The notes under the pieces are model-generated. The model made no database searches. It was given only the letters and a program-made list of their open reading frames with translations, and was not told the DNA's origin. A DNA stretch of 64,000 nucleotides from Phylloscopus collybita. Its lineage: Eukaryota > Chordata > Aves > Passeriformes > Phylloscopidae. Position numbers and translations under genes: made by a program. Shown in pieces: positions 1 through 13,957 of this stretch. The number at the start of each line of letters is the position of its first letter. Within the stretch, counting starts at the first letter, position 1. The stretch is taken from positions 55,985,001-56,049,000 of the forward strand of contig JAJNNQ010000075.1 in assembly GCA_027886175.1 (NCBI GenBank), read 5' to 3'.

Positions 1-3000
1 AGTCAGCCAGTCATTTTCTGGTTTAAAATCATTAATGCAGAAAATAGGAAAGGCATATGGCACCATAAGAATTGTACTTTTGCCCATTAGTTGAGTGTGC
101 TGATGGTGCTGAATAACTCCTTTTTAAATGACATTGATCAATTTTCTCATCCCTACTGTTAAAACTCATTTCTCTGTAGAATTTTTGGTTCTAGATTACT
201 TTCTCCACTAAAAGGTATCAGCTAGGGATTTGAATTTAGCTTAAGTCATGAGAAATTGGGATCTTTTGCCTAGAGTCTCAATAAGGAACACAGAAGACCA
301 GTCTTTGCCAGTGTATGACCTCAACTCCTCTGTAAAGGAGAGGATATCCTTCCCCTCCCCTCTAGTTCTGTGTGTGCCTAAAATTCTCTTCACAAGTAAG
401 CTGTTAGTGGGCAATTGATCACCAGTGTGCATTAATTACAGCTACATCTTCTGTAGATAACTGTTTCTCACTGTAATCAGCCCCTCTGATTTACAGACCT
501 AAATCTGAATCTTTTGCTGCAGTTCTGGCTTTATATGGTTCAAAATATTAAATTTAAACATTCTTTATAGTTTTGTGGTGAATTGTATAAAGATGAAAGA
601 TTTGAAATAAAACAATCTGTCATCAGTGAGTCTTCAGTTAACATGCCTTAAACCATTTCAGCAGAGCTCTTGAAGTTTCCGATGATTTAATCTTGGTGTG
701 TTCTGTAAGATTGCATTCATCACAACTTATTTGCTTGGAGGAAAATGGCACATAATTGAAGATGGATCTATTTACTGTTTTCCTGGTTCATAAAAGGACA
801 TCATTTTACTGTTCTGAGTCTTAGAAGTCTACTGAATTAAAAAGAAAAAATGTCCTATTACCTTAATGAAAGTATGGATTATGAGTTTCAGCTTCAAGCT
901 ACTATATCTTCTCAGGTAGTCATATGTGTCTCTTACTTCTTGATCATGATGTAGAGATCTCAGTGGTGTATAGTAAAAACCCAGAAATCTAATATTTCAT
1001 ATCTTTTACAATTTTTTTAGAAGACTGTTATTTACAGGAGTTTTTTTTCTGATTGGAAAGCATCTATTTTCATAGACATTCAAAGAATCATAAAATATTT
1101 TCTAATTTAAGTAATGTTTATGTGTATCAAATATAAAAATCTACTTTATACTCGGAATAAAAGATACAAGTTTAAAATGAGAGTAAGAAACTGATAATGA
1201 AAAAGTAATCCCCTTTGTGTTTAAATTCTGTAGATGTGAAATTTGAGAAAGACTTTTCTAATTATATTTCCTATGGTACTAACTCTAGACCATGAACTTT
1301 TAAGATTTATTTCTTTGCAGTAGCACCACATTAAAAAACCCCCAAGAACAAAGTGGAAGACACAAAGTAATTTTGAGCTAATACTTTGTTCTGCCTTAGA
1401 GTAAAGTTTTATGCAACTGAGAATCAAGTAGAACACATACTGCATTATGATCTTACAGATGATTTCAGTCAGAAGTTCTCTGTAATTCCTTTGAATGAGT
1501 TTCTTTACATTTCCAGTGACATAAATACCTTCTTAACTCTCATAGTAGCAAGGACTCACATCTTCAAAACAATAGTTTTAGAGACTGGGGGAGAATTTTG
1601 CATTTTTTGGACAATGGAAACGCAGAAAGAAAAAAAATGTATCCTTTCAGGAGGTTTGTTATTATGAAATTCATGTATAATACCATGCAGAAAAAATTTC
1701 CTAGCCTCTTTACATCAGAAGAGGGCAACAATAACACTGCCCTCTGTGCTCAGCCAAAATTGCACAACTTTTAATAAATCTGAAGTATTCATAGCTTGAA
1801 GTCTTGCTTTAATTAGGCACGTTTAGCCAAAGACAAGAAGGCAGATTGCAAAAACATCTGAGTGTGTTAGTTACTGTCTGCTCCTACTGATTTAATACAG
1901 AAGATATTCAGATGGCTCGAGTGAAAGTCGTATGTCCAAAGGCATAAAGGCAACGAAGTCCTTATAGTGGCAATAGTATGCAGTTTTTCTTCTTGAAACG
2001 AGTCCTTTTCACCTTGATTTTCTAAAGGAAACTAGTACTTTTAAAATTATTTCTCTTCTCTAACAATATGGTTTTCGAGTGGCAAGATTTGTCAATACTT
2101 CGAAGATAAAACTAAATATTTAACATATTGAAAAAGAAAAGTGAAATGAACCCTAGGATCTGTACCAGTTTATTTGAGTATTGGATTCCCTTACAAGACC
2201 ATAACTTAAACACTAGAAAATGGAAAGGAGGCATACTTTACATTTGCACAGAATGTATTAAATTTCCCATGCATTTAAAAGACAGCACTATAACTTTCCC
2301 AAGAGAAATAAAAATGTTGTGGGAGTAGACTAAACCTGAAATACTACCAATTTTTAAGATAGGAAAATGCTATTATTGACTGCCAGTCATGGGGTAGCAG
2401 CAAAAGTTGATGTGATAGCATCCTCTGTGTGTTATGTTCCTGGTGACAGACCTTTTTTGGACACTTGACTGATGGTGTTTATGCCATTCCCACTACAGAC
2501 ACACTGCCTGAGGTTATTTTACTTTCATGCCATTGCAATTTAACATTAATAACAGTTGAAACAGGTATGAATTGACAGTCCTGGGGAACTGTATAATTCC
2601 CACGTCAAATTCTTGTTACTGGCCCATTAGTTTCAGACAAAATGTAAATGTTTCTTCTATATTTAGGCAGGTTTTCATAATTCTATCTTTGCACTTTAAA
2701 GAAAGTTTGAATTGAGAGTGAAATTTTGCCAGGCATATTTTTGGGTAATCATGTCAGCCCAGTTTATCTGTGGGACATACTAAGACTTGATAAACATTTG
2801 TGGTATAATGAGAGCTGCTGGTCCCCAGCATAAAGTAGAATTCATGATTTTTAAGAATACCTATAAATCTACCCTCAAGGACTAATTTATCCACTAAATC
2901 ACATTTCCTTTCTAGAATGGCATTGTCCATTTCTGTGGGACTAATCACAGACTAAGGTGATATACACTTCTTTTTAATACAGAAATTGCCATTTTCATAA

Positions 3001-6000
3001 AGAAAAAAAAGGAAGACAAATGTCCTATAGTTTCATTAGTAGTAGTATCGAGCAAAGGAAATGACTTCCTTGTAGGCTGTTCATTTTCCCATACACTCTT
3101 CATTCTTCAAACAAGTAGTCTGAGTTCTGTTTCTGTATGAAAACTACATTCTCAAGCAGCATTGTGTATGGGGAACTTTGCTTCTTGCTGCTTTAATGGA
3201 CAAGAGTTTAATGGACAGTAACATCAATATGATGAATCTTTTAAAATGCTTTTCTTGCCTTCAAAGTGATTGACTTAACGTTGTACAGGTTTATATTATA
3301 GACAGGACAATAGAGTAGTAGCTGAATTGCTGGTTATTCAAGCTGAAACTTCTTGTCAGACCTGCAGAAACAAATGGGGTACTTTCATGAAAATGTCAGC
3401 TTTGATATATCTCAATAAATACAGACATATACAGCTAATACAGGTACATAATTAGATTAATTAGCAGAACTCCGTTCTTGATAAGTCTTGCATTTCCAAA
3501 TAAGTGAGGCAGAAATAACAGTTTTAAAAGCTAATAAATGTCCTTTGGTAATTATTGCAATTAACTGTCCTTATGCCAACTCAAATTTAAAATATCAAAT
3601 AATTGAGAAATGAAAGATTATTTTTGTATATTTTTTTGTATAATACTTGGACCGTATCTTCCCTCACTTAAAAAAAAAGAAGTGCATTAGCAAAATACAC
3701 CAACAAATAAAGTACAGAGTATGTGTTCATATTCTGTAATTTTCATTTATCTTGATTGCTGCATTTTTCAGTATTTGTTTAAGGAAAAAAAAATATAATG
3801 TTCAAATGAGAAGTATGTCTTTAAACTGATCGTATTGTCAAAAATATGCATGAATTTTAATAGCTGTTATTAGTTCAGCAGTAAGGGTGTTACCAAAAAG
3901 TGGAAAGTTTTTGAGGATCTTGACTCACCAACAGTATTTTCAAAGAATATTTTCAGGTTTCCTTTAGCACATTTTGCCACTGCTAGAATATGTAGCACTT
4001 TTAGTAAATTAATATGATTTAACAGTATGTGTGGTTTTCCATCATGACTTTCCTTTGTCTTTCGGTTCAATGATTTACAATTGAGTAATAGCAGAACACT
4101 TTACTCCAGGTGAAATACTCAAAAGTCACCATTCAAAAAAAAATACTAGAAAGTTTCCTTAGAAGTAGTAGTATTTGAAACACAAGGAAAAATTCTATAT
4201 ATGAATCCCACATGTTATAAAATACCTTCAAATATGGTTGGTCAATAAAAAAGTAATTTTAATAAACAGTTGCTGACAAAGTTGCAGCCAATTATCTCTG
4301 TTTCTTTCTACTTGAAAGCAAGTTTTAGTCTACGTACAGACTGATTTTCTGTTTTTTTACAGCAAATAGAATGTATGTCCCCTTCATTGCTTCCCAGCTA
4401 CCTCTTAACAAAAGTTTGTCAAATTTATGCATAGACAAATTTATGCTTTACTGTTAATCAGTAATACATTCTAATACATTCTTCTCTGATGCTCTGAGTA
4501 AAAATATGAAGTAGCCACATTGCTTTTGATTTGTATCTGTGTTTGAGTGTGTGTGATGTGCTCTAGTAAAAGTACCCAAAGTAACAGAGACATGGTTAGA
4601 TAACATATGTTAAATATTTATAAAATCAAATTATTTTCAAATCATGAAAGGATGATATATCTCCTGATAAAGGATAGATGTTTTCAAGGTATTATTGATT
4701 TTGATAAGAAATTACATGCCTGCAGGCAATAGTATTACTTCTAGGAAAAAAAAAAAAAAAGTGTTAAGTTGCTTCATATATTTTATATGATGCAGTATAA
4801 TAGCACATCAACCCTGTGGGAATTCTATAATATTTTTTCTTATTAACTTCTAATTAAGCCTGAATGATTTTTAGAAGAGATAAACTGTCACATTTTTCCA
4901 TATCATCTTTCTTTCTTGGGGGAGAGTATCAGGTCTAAATCCTACTAATTTGAACATGAAAGATTCTTTCAGTTTCATTCAGGGTAACAATATTTAGTTG
5001 GACTTGTGCCTCTTACAGACATCATTTAGAAGGAGGAAGTGCTAAACAATTTGTACAGCAAATACATAAAAATGTTTCAGAAATTAAGAAACTAACGTTA
5101 AAGATTTGTGCAGTTTGACATCAGGTAAAACACAAAGAATTAAGTGAAGTTTTTTGATTTGCACAAGGACAATGTTTATTATCCCCCTCTAATATTGTAC
5201 ACATGCTATTTCCAACCTAAATTCTTAACCACATCACTTATGTGGGTTGCATGAGAGTGGGAAGAGGTCTGTCTTTAGGAGATGCATATAAATTGAGCCC
5301 TTTTATTTACAGATTCAATAAACTGCTGCTTATAGTGATGGAATGGCTCTTCCATAGTGGAGATCACTGGACTGAGCAGGAGGGGCCAGCACTTTGGGGT
5401 TTTATCTCAGCCTAGAGGCATCCAGCTGTGCTGGCAGCTTGTGGTGGTGGGAGATGGAACGCTGCTGTAGGATTGTGCCATGTGAACACAGAAGGAAAAC
5501 GTGAAGGAACATGAAGCCATCAGGATTCAGAAGGGGTTTGGTTAAGCCCACACACAAAATGCTTCCTAAGTTAGGAGTCTGAAAACAATCTCTCCTCTAG
5601 CCTTAGAGATCTAAAGGATCTAGAGGCCAGATAGAAAGAGATCTAGAGGATTCTATGGACAGTGAATTGAAATGTGTCCATAGACATTTCATTGCTCCTC
5701 ACCCCCTCTCTATAGAGAATGTCATATATAATGATTTATTTTAAAGTGTAAGTAGCAGAAGAACACTTTTACTATGAAAAATTCCTATCTCTAACACAAT
5801 TTGCCAATATGATTTCATCATTGTTATTAGATAACAAACCCTGTGATGATTAGATAACATCATCCTGTGGTACCACCTATGTCCAGGACAGTGGTACAGC
5901 ACCACTGTAATCACCTAAAAATTAAAGCAGAAATTACATATAACTTCAGGCATGACCTAAAACTCAGATCAGCCACAGGAAAACATTGCCAATAGCAAGT

Positions 6001-9000
6001 TGAGTAACAAGTTTACAAATTTGTTCCTAGTAGTAGTTCTTATGTAATAAACAGTGCCTATTTAAGGTCTTCCATCTCTTTGCATTTTTTCTCACTCCAT
6101 GAGGTTTGTATCGTAGCATTTTATAATTAAATAACAGTAAAGATAAAAATGCAGGTATTTTGATTTTATTTATAGCTCTGAAAGCATGCTTTACAATTTA
6201 TCATTCAGTTATCTTAAAAGGAAAATAAATGTTTCGATGACAAGTACCAGTTATGACTAAAAACTCTGCATTTACCACCAATAAATCTACGTGCATTGAA
6301 GAGGACAATTTTGCTGACACTTTTTTATGAGTTTCACTGTAATATTTCATCTGTTTCAGTATATGCATGTAATCAAAATAAAGGAATAACTGAGATATCT
6401 CTGTTTCCTGACGTGGTACCTGGCATTCTTAAAGGTTGCTGCCTGTCACATTTATGTACTGTAAATTATAATGAATAGTTTTTGTATAGCAAGTTATATT
6501 TAATTTGTTACCCAGAAGCACAAAACATTCTGTAGACATTTTATAAAAGAATGGCGAATTGCTTTATTGATGTGCATGGTAAAAGGAGAATCAAGGCTTT
6601 AGTTTTTAAAATTAATTCACCTGCTTCTAAATAAAAAAGGTTTCACATGTCCATCAAGGAAAAGGTTGAAGGCAACTCCCTGCAAGTAAGCAATAGCTAT
6701 CAGAATGCATTAGGCAGGACTAACTCATACACTACCTTCATACCCTTGACCTTCCAGACACATTTGTAGATAACTTTGATTCTTCTGACAGCAGACACAA
6801 ATCCTCACAGTTCTGTGGGAAGATATTTCAGTTCTGCATTGAAACTGTGTTTCCCGTAGCATGAAGTCAATCATTTTTGTAAGATAGAAATTTTGAGTTA
6901 TACAGCAGTACAATGCATGCTATAGCCTACACTTTGCAAAATATATCCATGATCTTATAATGCTCATACGAAGATAAGTTTCTTCTGTATGGCAGTTGGA
7001 GAATGGTCTAATCTGGGCCTAATCATCAGTGCCTGGCAGCAATAAGGCAGCAGCTTAAAATAAACTGCCAGTTGAACACTCTGAAAGGGATTTCTGGATC
7101 CAAACTTTCAGGACCTAGATGTTCCTGTAAAAGAGAGAAGCAAGTAGACTGAGGAGACAAAACAAGGACATATAGAAGAAATAGCTTCTTAGAACACTTC
7201 ATTTGTTTGTTTGTTTGTTTCCAAAAACATCTACTGGAAATTTGGTGTGAGAATACATATAAGTTGAATTTATTGCTTTACATGAGTCCTCTTTTGAATA
7301 TATATTGATGTTAAGTTGGATTTATGGAATTACCAGTGTGCTTCACTTTCTTCTCAGATATTTGTAATATTAGAAAGGTTGGGTTAGTGTTTGTTTACCA
7401 TCATCTCATTCTACATTTTCAGTACAAGCCCTTTCAGTCTGGGTGCAAGCACAATTTAAAAAAAAAAAAAAAAAAAAGTAATAAAATGCAGATTTTGTAA
7501 AATACATAAAATGTTATATCCTTGCCACACTCCAAGAAAAATTGCAGGCTTTATATGGAGCTATGCATTCTGCAGTACATACATTGTTCTATGCCACAGT
7601 TTAGGCAGAAAAGAAGTAAAAAAACCCGTAGGCGCACTTGCCTAGATTTGCACTGTCGCCTTTGTGCACCAGCTTTGCCCATTGAATGCCCTGTCTTTAT
7701 CTATAATCAGAAACAGATGTTGGGCAACTGAATGGCACCTCAACTCCCTCACCTGTGTGCTCCCTCGCCCCATCCACGTGCTGCCAGAATAGGGCAGCAT
7801 GTCTTGATTCCCATTTCCATCATCTATCTCCCTGGCATGAAACCCTCTCCAGAGGAAAGTGGGATTTACAAGGCATGGCTTTGGTTCAAAAGAGCTCACA
7901 AGTATCCAAGGAAATGGCAAACACTGAAAGAGAGGAAGGGAAAATATATGGGGTATTTCGTCATGTATGAGTAGAATAATTTTGGAAGTAAGCATTTAAA
8001 CAAATTCATCTTGAGTCTTTTAAAAGCTGTAAATTTTTACTGCTGTTCAGAGATAAACATATTCTCTCCTTACTTCTATCAGGGAGGCTGCATCTGTAGC
8101 AGTGTTGAAAAAACAGTGTGCTCTTACCTCAATATTTTCTTTTCACCTACAAAGCTAAATGTCATCTGTGTGTTACTGACATAACATTCTGTCTCTTACC
8201 ACTAAAGGTGAGGATGTTATGAGAAGACCAACTTTGGGAATGTGTGTCCTGAGACAAAGACTGCAAAAAGGCAGGAAGGGTTGAGGGGCACCACTTTCCT
8301 CACAACACTCTGAAGAAGCACCCCCACCCCTCCCCCTGCCACCAGACTCTTCTGACAGCAACCATATTTGACTCTCAAAAATCCCAAAATAGGCTCTGTT
8401 ATTTCAGCTGTTTGTCTTGGAACTCAATCAGCTGATAGCCAGAGTAACTCAGGAATGATATGGATCTGTTCTTGGATTATTCAAGATGCTGAACAAAGGA
8501 AGGTATCCAAAGGTTCTTGGAGACCTGGAACTGCGTGCCTGTCTCCCTTCCAGCAAATGTTTCTATGACATCTATGTCTAACCAGGCAAGAATTTGAGGA
8601 CTGTACCAATTAGGCTTAGAGGAGTTTTTCTCAGATAAAATTTTTCACTAATTCTAATGATTCATCATCACTAAATGCTTTGGGGTTTGCATGCAGTATT
8701 TTTCTCTCTCCAAGTTTCAGCAGTACGTTGGAGACATTGTCACAAAATTATTTTCCCAATGTCCCGAAAAGAAAAAAAAAAGACTGATTAAACTGGTAGT
8801 TTAATGCAAACTTTTCTAGATTACTGGAGTCACTCACTGTTAAAGATGATCAGATAAAAGACTGTGACCATGGATGCTCAGTGAGTGCATGGTAGTGAGC
8901 CTGCTCTCCAGGAACTTTCCCTTAGGTAATGTGTTTCCTGCAAATAGAAAACAGTCAGGGTAGTTGCATGATTTTTCTTAGTTGTAGTTTCACACTATGT

Positions 9001-9794
9001 TAGGTCCAACTTGAGATGATGCATGTTTGACCAAGGCCAGGGATTTCATGATGTTAAGTTTGGGAAGTGGATAGGATGAAGCTGAAGTTGTATGGGAGGA
9101 TGTTGTGGTGTGTGTTCCACCTTGTGGAATTCACATTTTGGTGGACTGGCAGATAGGGAGCTCTCATATTGCGTCAATGGGATGCAATGGAGGACTCAGA
9201 AAGGACTGGGAGGTTTTGAATCTTCTTATAAATGTTTCAACGAATGCCCGAATTGCCCTGAGACCAAAAGAAGGTGAACAGAACTGAAGAAATTAATTAT
9301 TCAGACTACCTTGACAGGCATACTCTTTTGCTACAGCAGAGAGGGAAGTTTGGCATTTGAAGAGCATTTTATAACTGTTTTTCCTTTGCTCTTAGAAAAA
9401 TGCTTTAGCACCTTTAGAAAAACAAAGTATCTGAAGAGTTCAGACTTGCCCAAAAAGGAATAAAGAATATTTCAGCTATTATATATGAAGTTTTTCTAAA
9501 TTGCATTTTTTCTTTCAAGAAGGCCCACTAGAAATATACTGCCTTGAAAATTCATTATTCCTCTTCTTTCTTAACTCCATCTTCAAATTTGAGGATGGAA
9601 GATGCAGTCCTAATAGTGTAACCCTTTTTAAATATTTGTAAATTGAGGCAAAGAAATTAATGTGGGACTTTATACTAATAACTCATGATTCAACACAAGC
9701 ATATTGTGATAAACCTTGTCAGTATGAAAGTATTGATTTAACTTCACATTTCTTTAAATATCAACACAAATGGATTTTTTTTCTGTTTCCTCAG
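1..9794 (+). other. DOK6: 3' part of the DOK6 intron upstream of the first visible exon
   Basis: No earlier DOK6 exon (PH-domain core) is seen here and no convincing gene is seen on either strand; all open frames are short and lack family signatures. The sequence is AT-rich with small poly-A tracts (4746-4760, 7458-7477) and a (TTTG)n tract at 7202-7220. Two stretches are somewhat richer in G+C: 5330-5560 and 7640-7960. I could not identify a repeat family in either. A weak pair of overlapping hairpins lies at 5652-5690. The intron ends at the pyrimidine tract and CAG preceding 9795. Confidence 0.85.
7458..7477. repeat. A20 homopolymer
   Basis: Twenty A preceded by ACAATTT and followed by GTAATAAAATG. 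No retrocopy recognised. Confidence 0.9.
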
Positions 9795-9914
9795 AACTAG
9801 AGGCAGAGGAGTGGTGCAAACATCTTTGCATGGAATGTCTAGGGGCCAGGCTCAATGATATAAGTCTTGGGGAACCAGATTTGCTTGCTGCTGGAGTCCA
9901 GAGAGAACAAAATG
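9795..9914 (+). CDS. DOK6: DOK6 internal coding exon: end of PH domain and PH-PTB linker (likely exon 4)
   Basis: The exon encodes 39 full codons, with two bases of a split codon at the start and one at the end. The peptide begins [16 protein letters not shown] and continues with the hallmark DOK4/5/6 stretch [20 protein letters not shown]. By family numbering from memory this is about residues 98-136: the final amphipathic helix of the membrane-binding PH domain (the EEWC helix) and the linker to the PTB domain. DOK6 is a cytoplasmic, membrane-recruited adaptor known to bind activated RET and TrkC. The acceptor is a T-rich tract ending in CAG at 9792-9794; the donor is a perfect GTAAGT at 9915-9920. 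The first two bases (AA) imply a Glu codon completed by a G at the end of the upstream exon, which is outside the window. [12 protein letters not shown] and AAGVQREQN fit DOK6 better than the DOK5 versions. A Gly-Ala-Arg occurs where I recall Gly-Thr-Arg in mammals. Confidence 0.93.
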
Positions 9915-12900
9915 GTAAGTAACTTTTTATTTGCTCCAAGATCAGTTCTTAGGTGATACCCCATGTCATCTTTGCCTGTTGTTGTGAGGACTTTTGCTAG
10001 CCCTTGCATCATCAGTAACTAAACATTTGGATATGCTTTTGAAACTCAAGCCTATTTTTTAATACAAATAAAATTGAATTCCATGCCAAACAATATGTAC
10101 AGAATGACTTCATGTCTTTATTGTGATCAGATTTCCCTGTCAAGAGAAATGATGGCCATGACCCTTCTGTTTCTGAAAATCATGGCTTCTATGCAGAGGA
10201 ATAAAGCAGCAGGTGTTGTTTTGCAGCCTTTTAAGGACAGCAGTGAACATACCAACAGCAATTTGGACTGCAAAACACATATTTGCTTTAAATTCCTACC
10301 TGACTTGAATATTGAAGTCAGGATCATCTAAATGCTGTCAAATATGGGTGAAAAGGGCAGTGACAGATGTTAGTCAGGACTGAGCCTGAGTTGTAAGTCT
10401 TCATCTAAAGGCTATTTGGATTAGACACATGCACAGGAAGAATGCTAGTGGATGGAATATGCAATAACAAAAGAAAATCTGTGATTACCCTGTCATTTAA
10501 TTCCTATTAATGAACACGAGGGCAACAGAAAATGTGCTCATTTAGTCCTCCCTAAATTACAGCTCTCAATGATTATTACTGTCTTGATGCTTTTATAAGA
10601 TCTGATAGCTTTCAACAAAGTAATAACACACACTGCCTCAATGGTCATAAAATATCAAGCCAACTATCATTATAAACAAAATTACGTAATTAAATTATAG
10701 AATGAATGGCACTCTATTTGTTATATTATTTTTCTGAACCTAATAGCACACAGCATGAAATATGCAGAAATCTTTAAGGAATTTTTTTCAAAACGCAGAC
10801 ATGTTGAAATGGGATTTAAAAGAAGTTCAAATGTTCATAAAGTTGTTTCCCTGCTATGAGACACAGAATTCAATTTGTAGTCTCAAACTGCTTAACAAAG
10901 GGAGAGCTACTAATGTTGTAGGAAAGTGATAATGATCAGACAGCACTCAAAGCATCCCATCTGCTATATGTTCATAGGCTATAGGTATAAAACTCATCTG
11001 CATTCTACTGAAGAGAGAACTGTGTGAACAGGTGGAGGTCTTTCACAAATGTGAAAGGAAATAAACCTTGTCAAAAGCCTGTGATGTGAACAGAAAAGTA
11101 GCTTGAAATTTGTCAGGCTCTTTCTGCAGTGAATTCATGTACTCTACAGAAGCTTTTGGACATAGGTGAAAAATATTGCACTTTATCATGTTCCTGAAAG
11201 AGATCCAGTTATACATGCATGACCTCCAGGAGGCATATATTAGTTCTGTTGTATGAACTAGTTGTGATTCAATTGCCTTAGTCTAGAAATTAATTGCAGT
11301 GTTACCAACCAGCATATATGAACATAATTAGCATGTTTATTGTTCTAAGTAAATAAATGAAAGGAGACAAAGAGGCAAAGCATGTATTTGTTGTACAAAT
11401 CACATGAATAATAATGCATGGAGGGTATCATTAGCTGTATTCTTTTAAAACAAGCGACTGAATACATATAATCCAATATTTAACGAGCATGGTCTGCTAA
11501 ATCATTAGTTACAGTATCTCAAACAAGTAATTCTGATACCTATCCTCATCCTTCCCTCATCCCCTTGATGCACAACTTTGCATTTTAATAAGCATGTTTA
11601 AAATTCAAAGTTTTCTTGTTCAGAGGCAAAGCAAATTCTGTTGTGGGTGTCTTTTAATCAACTTGGGAGGAGGAAAAAGTGCAGCGGTTCTTACTATAGG
11701 TATGAAATCTGGCATTTTGTTCATTTATCTGTGCTGTAAGAACCTGCAGTTGCACTCAAATTGCTGTAGCAGATTTCTTCAGTTGAGTGGAACCATGCCT
11801 TCAGTTTATACTGGTTTTCTTATTCTGCAAACCTGGCAGTGTCATTCCCCACATGACAGTGTTATTGGAAAGGGGACTAGCTCAAGGGTGGAATCATTTG
11901 GTGACTTGGGTGGAATCATTTCAGATTTTTAGTTTATTTTCTTGCACATTTTCCCCATGTTGCAGCTTTTACACACATGTTATCAAAAACAGTAGTTCAA
12001 AAGATACCTCAAAAGCTTTTGAAAGTCTCGAGCTTTGACTTATAAATATTCTTTTTGAGCTTTTGTTGACCTGAAACTGAAAGGTTGAAGTTAATTTTAC
12101 AATTGGAAATTCATGAACAGTGGCAACGGGTATGAAGAGTCTGAAATCTTGCTCTTTGTGAAAATGGCAGCTGTGTCACTCTCTGGATGGTTTTATTTTT
12201 TCATGTTAAATAAAAACTGAAACAGTTTTTGTCAGTGTAGTAACAAAACAGTGTAGTACCTTTGAATGTCATTTCTTCAAAACATTGCAAAGTGTGTCAG
12301 CTTCATAGAATTCCTCTCGAGTTAGTCAATTTATTAATGTTTACTTGAAACAGAGATGTGAGAATATAGTTTGTAAAATGTGTAACAGAGTCTCATAGCC
12401 TTAGCATCTCAGTTTCATGCAAGTTCTGTTGCTTGACCCCTACAAAGGCTTTCTTTCGGGTCACTGAACAAAAGATGTCTCTTACTGTTTAAGCAAAAGC
12501 ACAGATTATAATAAATATTATAGTGTTAATCATTTTTTCAGTTTTGGACAATTTTTTTTCACACTTTAAAGGCTAAAAGACAGTGAATAATGGTGTCATA
12601 CTGTTCATATCTCTGTGATATAACAGGTGTTAATACATTAATCCCAAAAGAACAGATGTATTAAGCATTAATTGCATTCTATTCCACTGAGGTTTTTTCA
12701 AATAGTTTCTTTTTACTAATGATTTTCTGAAATGTATAAAATTTGGTAAAGATACTTCTTTGGACTGGAAAAATTAGCCTAATAAGGTGGGGTTTTTTAT
12801 GAGCTGCTTTACCTTTTCCAACAGATAATATTTTTAATATGCAGTGTTCTTCATGTGTTCAATTACTTGCCCATTCTTGCTCTCAAAGGACATTTTAATG

Positions 12901-13940
12901 ATGTAAGGGTATTCACCAAATGCATCAGATAAATAAATTGTCTCACTCTTGAAAAAAACTCCAACTTTCTTATGTGTAGATTTGTAGGGTTTTTTCCCTG
13001 TATGTGACCACCAAAGCCACTACCCTCCATTTGCAATATTTAAAATAATTTTTATAATTATTATTGTATATGCCCTGGCATCACTAAAATTGCTGCATGC
13101 TACATGTATTTTTATACACAAAAAAAAATTACATTTCAGAAAATACTCGGTAAAGAAAAGATGCATGGTTTCTATCATTTGTTTAATACCCCTTTCTATT
13201 ATTTCTGAGCCTGTTTATTCCCCCCAGTCTAGCTCCTGTGGCTCTTCTGAGATGAGCTTTAGATTTGAGAAGGGAAGACACCTGATTCTCTGTGGCAGGA
13301 ATGCAACAACACGATTTGGGGAACAATTTGCTCCAAAGGCTGGCAAAACTGCTCTTTGGCGTGCAAAGGCCACACAGTCACAAGGCAGTCCTGTCACATG
13401 ATGATAGAAATTGAAGGCACCTGAAAGAGGCATTCTTTTATAGTTCTGGGTTGGTCAGTAAGTGCCGGCGAGATCTGCTCCAGCGTAGTTGCACTGTTGT
13501 TTGAGCCTCCAGCACCAAGCAATTCTGCAGTGGTGACAGCAAAATGAGGCAAACTATAGAACTGCTCTGCTTATAGCAGAGGGCTCTGCTGCTGGGCCTT
13601 GTAGGAAGGCTGGAGAAGACATCTAAGCAACCCTTGTGCAAAGCACATCAGTAGCAGGAGGCTTTTCACTGGATTTCAGCTCCATTGTTGCTTTCCAGAA
13701 GTATTACCACAAGTCTTGCTTTGTAAACTCTGCTGTAGAAAGTGACTATTAAGTGGTTTTCTTTTTAAGTTTAGTGCTCACAACTAATGGCTGCTTAGCT
13801 TGGAATGATGCACAAATTCCAATTAAAGTGAGATGTGAAATGAAGCTTCTGTTGCTCTCCAACCATTTTACCTTCTCTCCCCTGCAAATCTAAGTGATTT
13901 GTTGGTGTGCCTCAGCCCTATAGCAGCAACCTTGTTTCTG

Positions 13941-13957
13941 TTTTTTTTTTTTTTTTT
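13941..13957. repeat. T17 homopolymer
   Basis: Seventeen uninterrupted T, preceded by CTTGTTTCTG and followed by CACACTGAAC. Confidence 0.9.

Noticed and set aside
7642..7995. Overlapping open frames on both strands (80-117 codons)
   Set aside because: Open on several frames at once because the block is G+C-richer; no conserved motif.
9584..9665. Possible MIR-like trace (AAATTGAGGCAAAGAAATTAA) before the first exon
   Set aside because: Only one landmark matches; the second one is absent.
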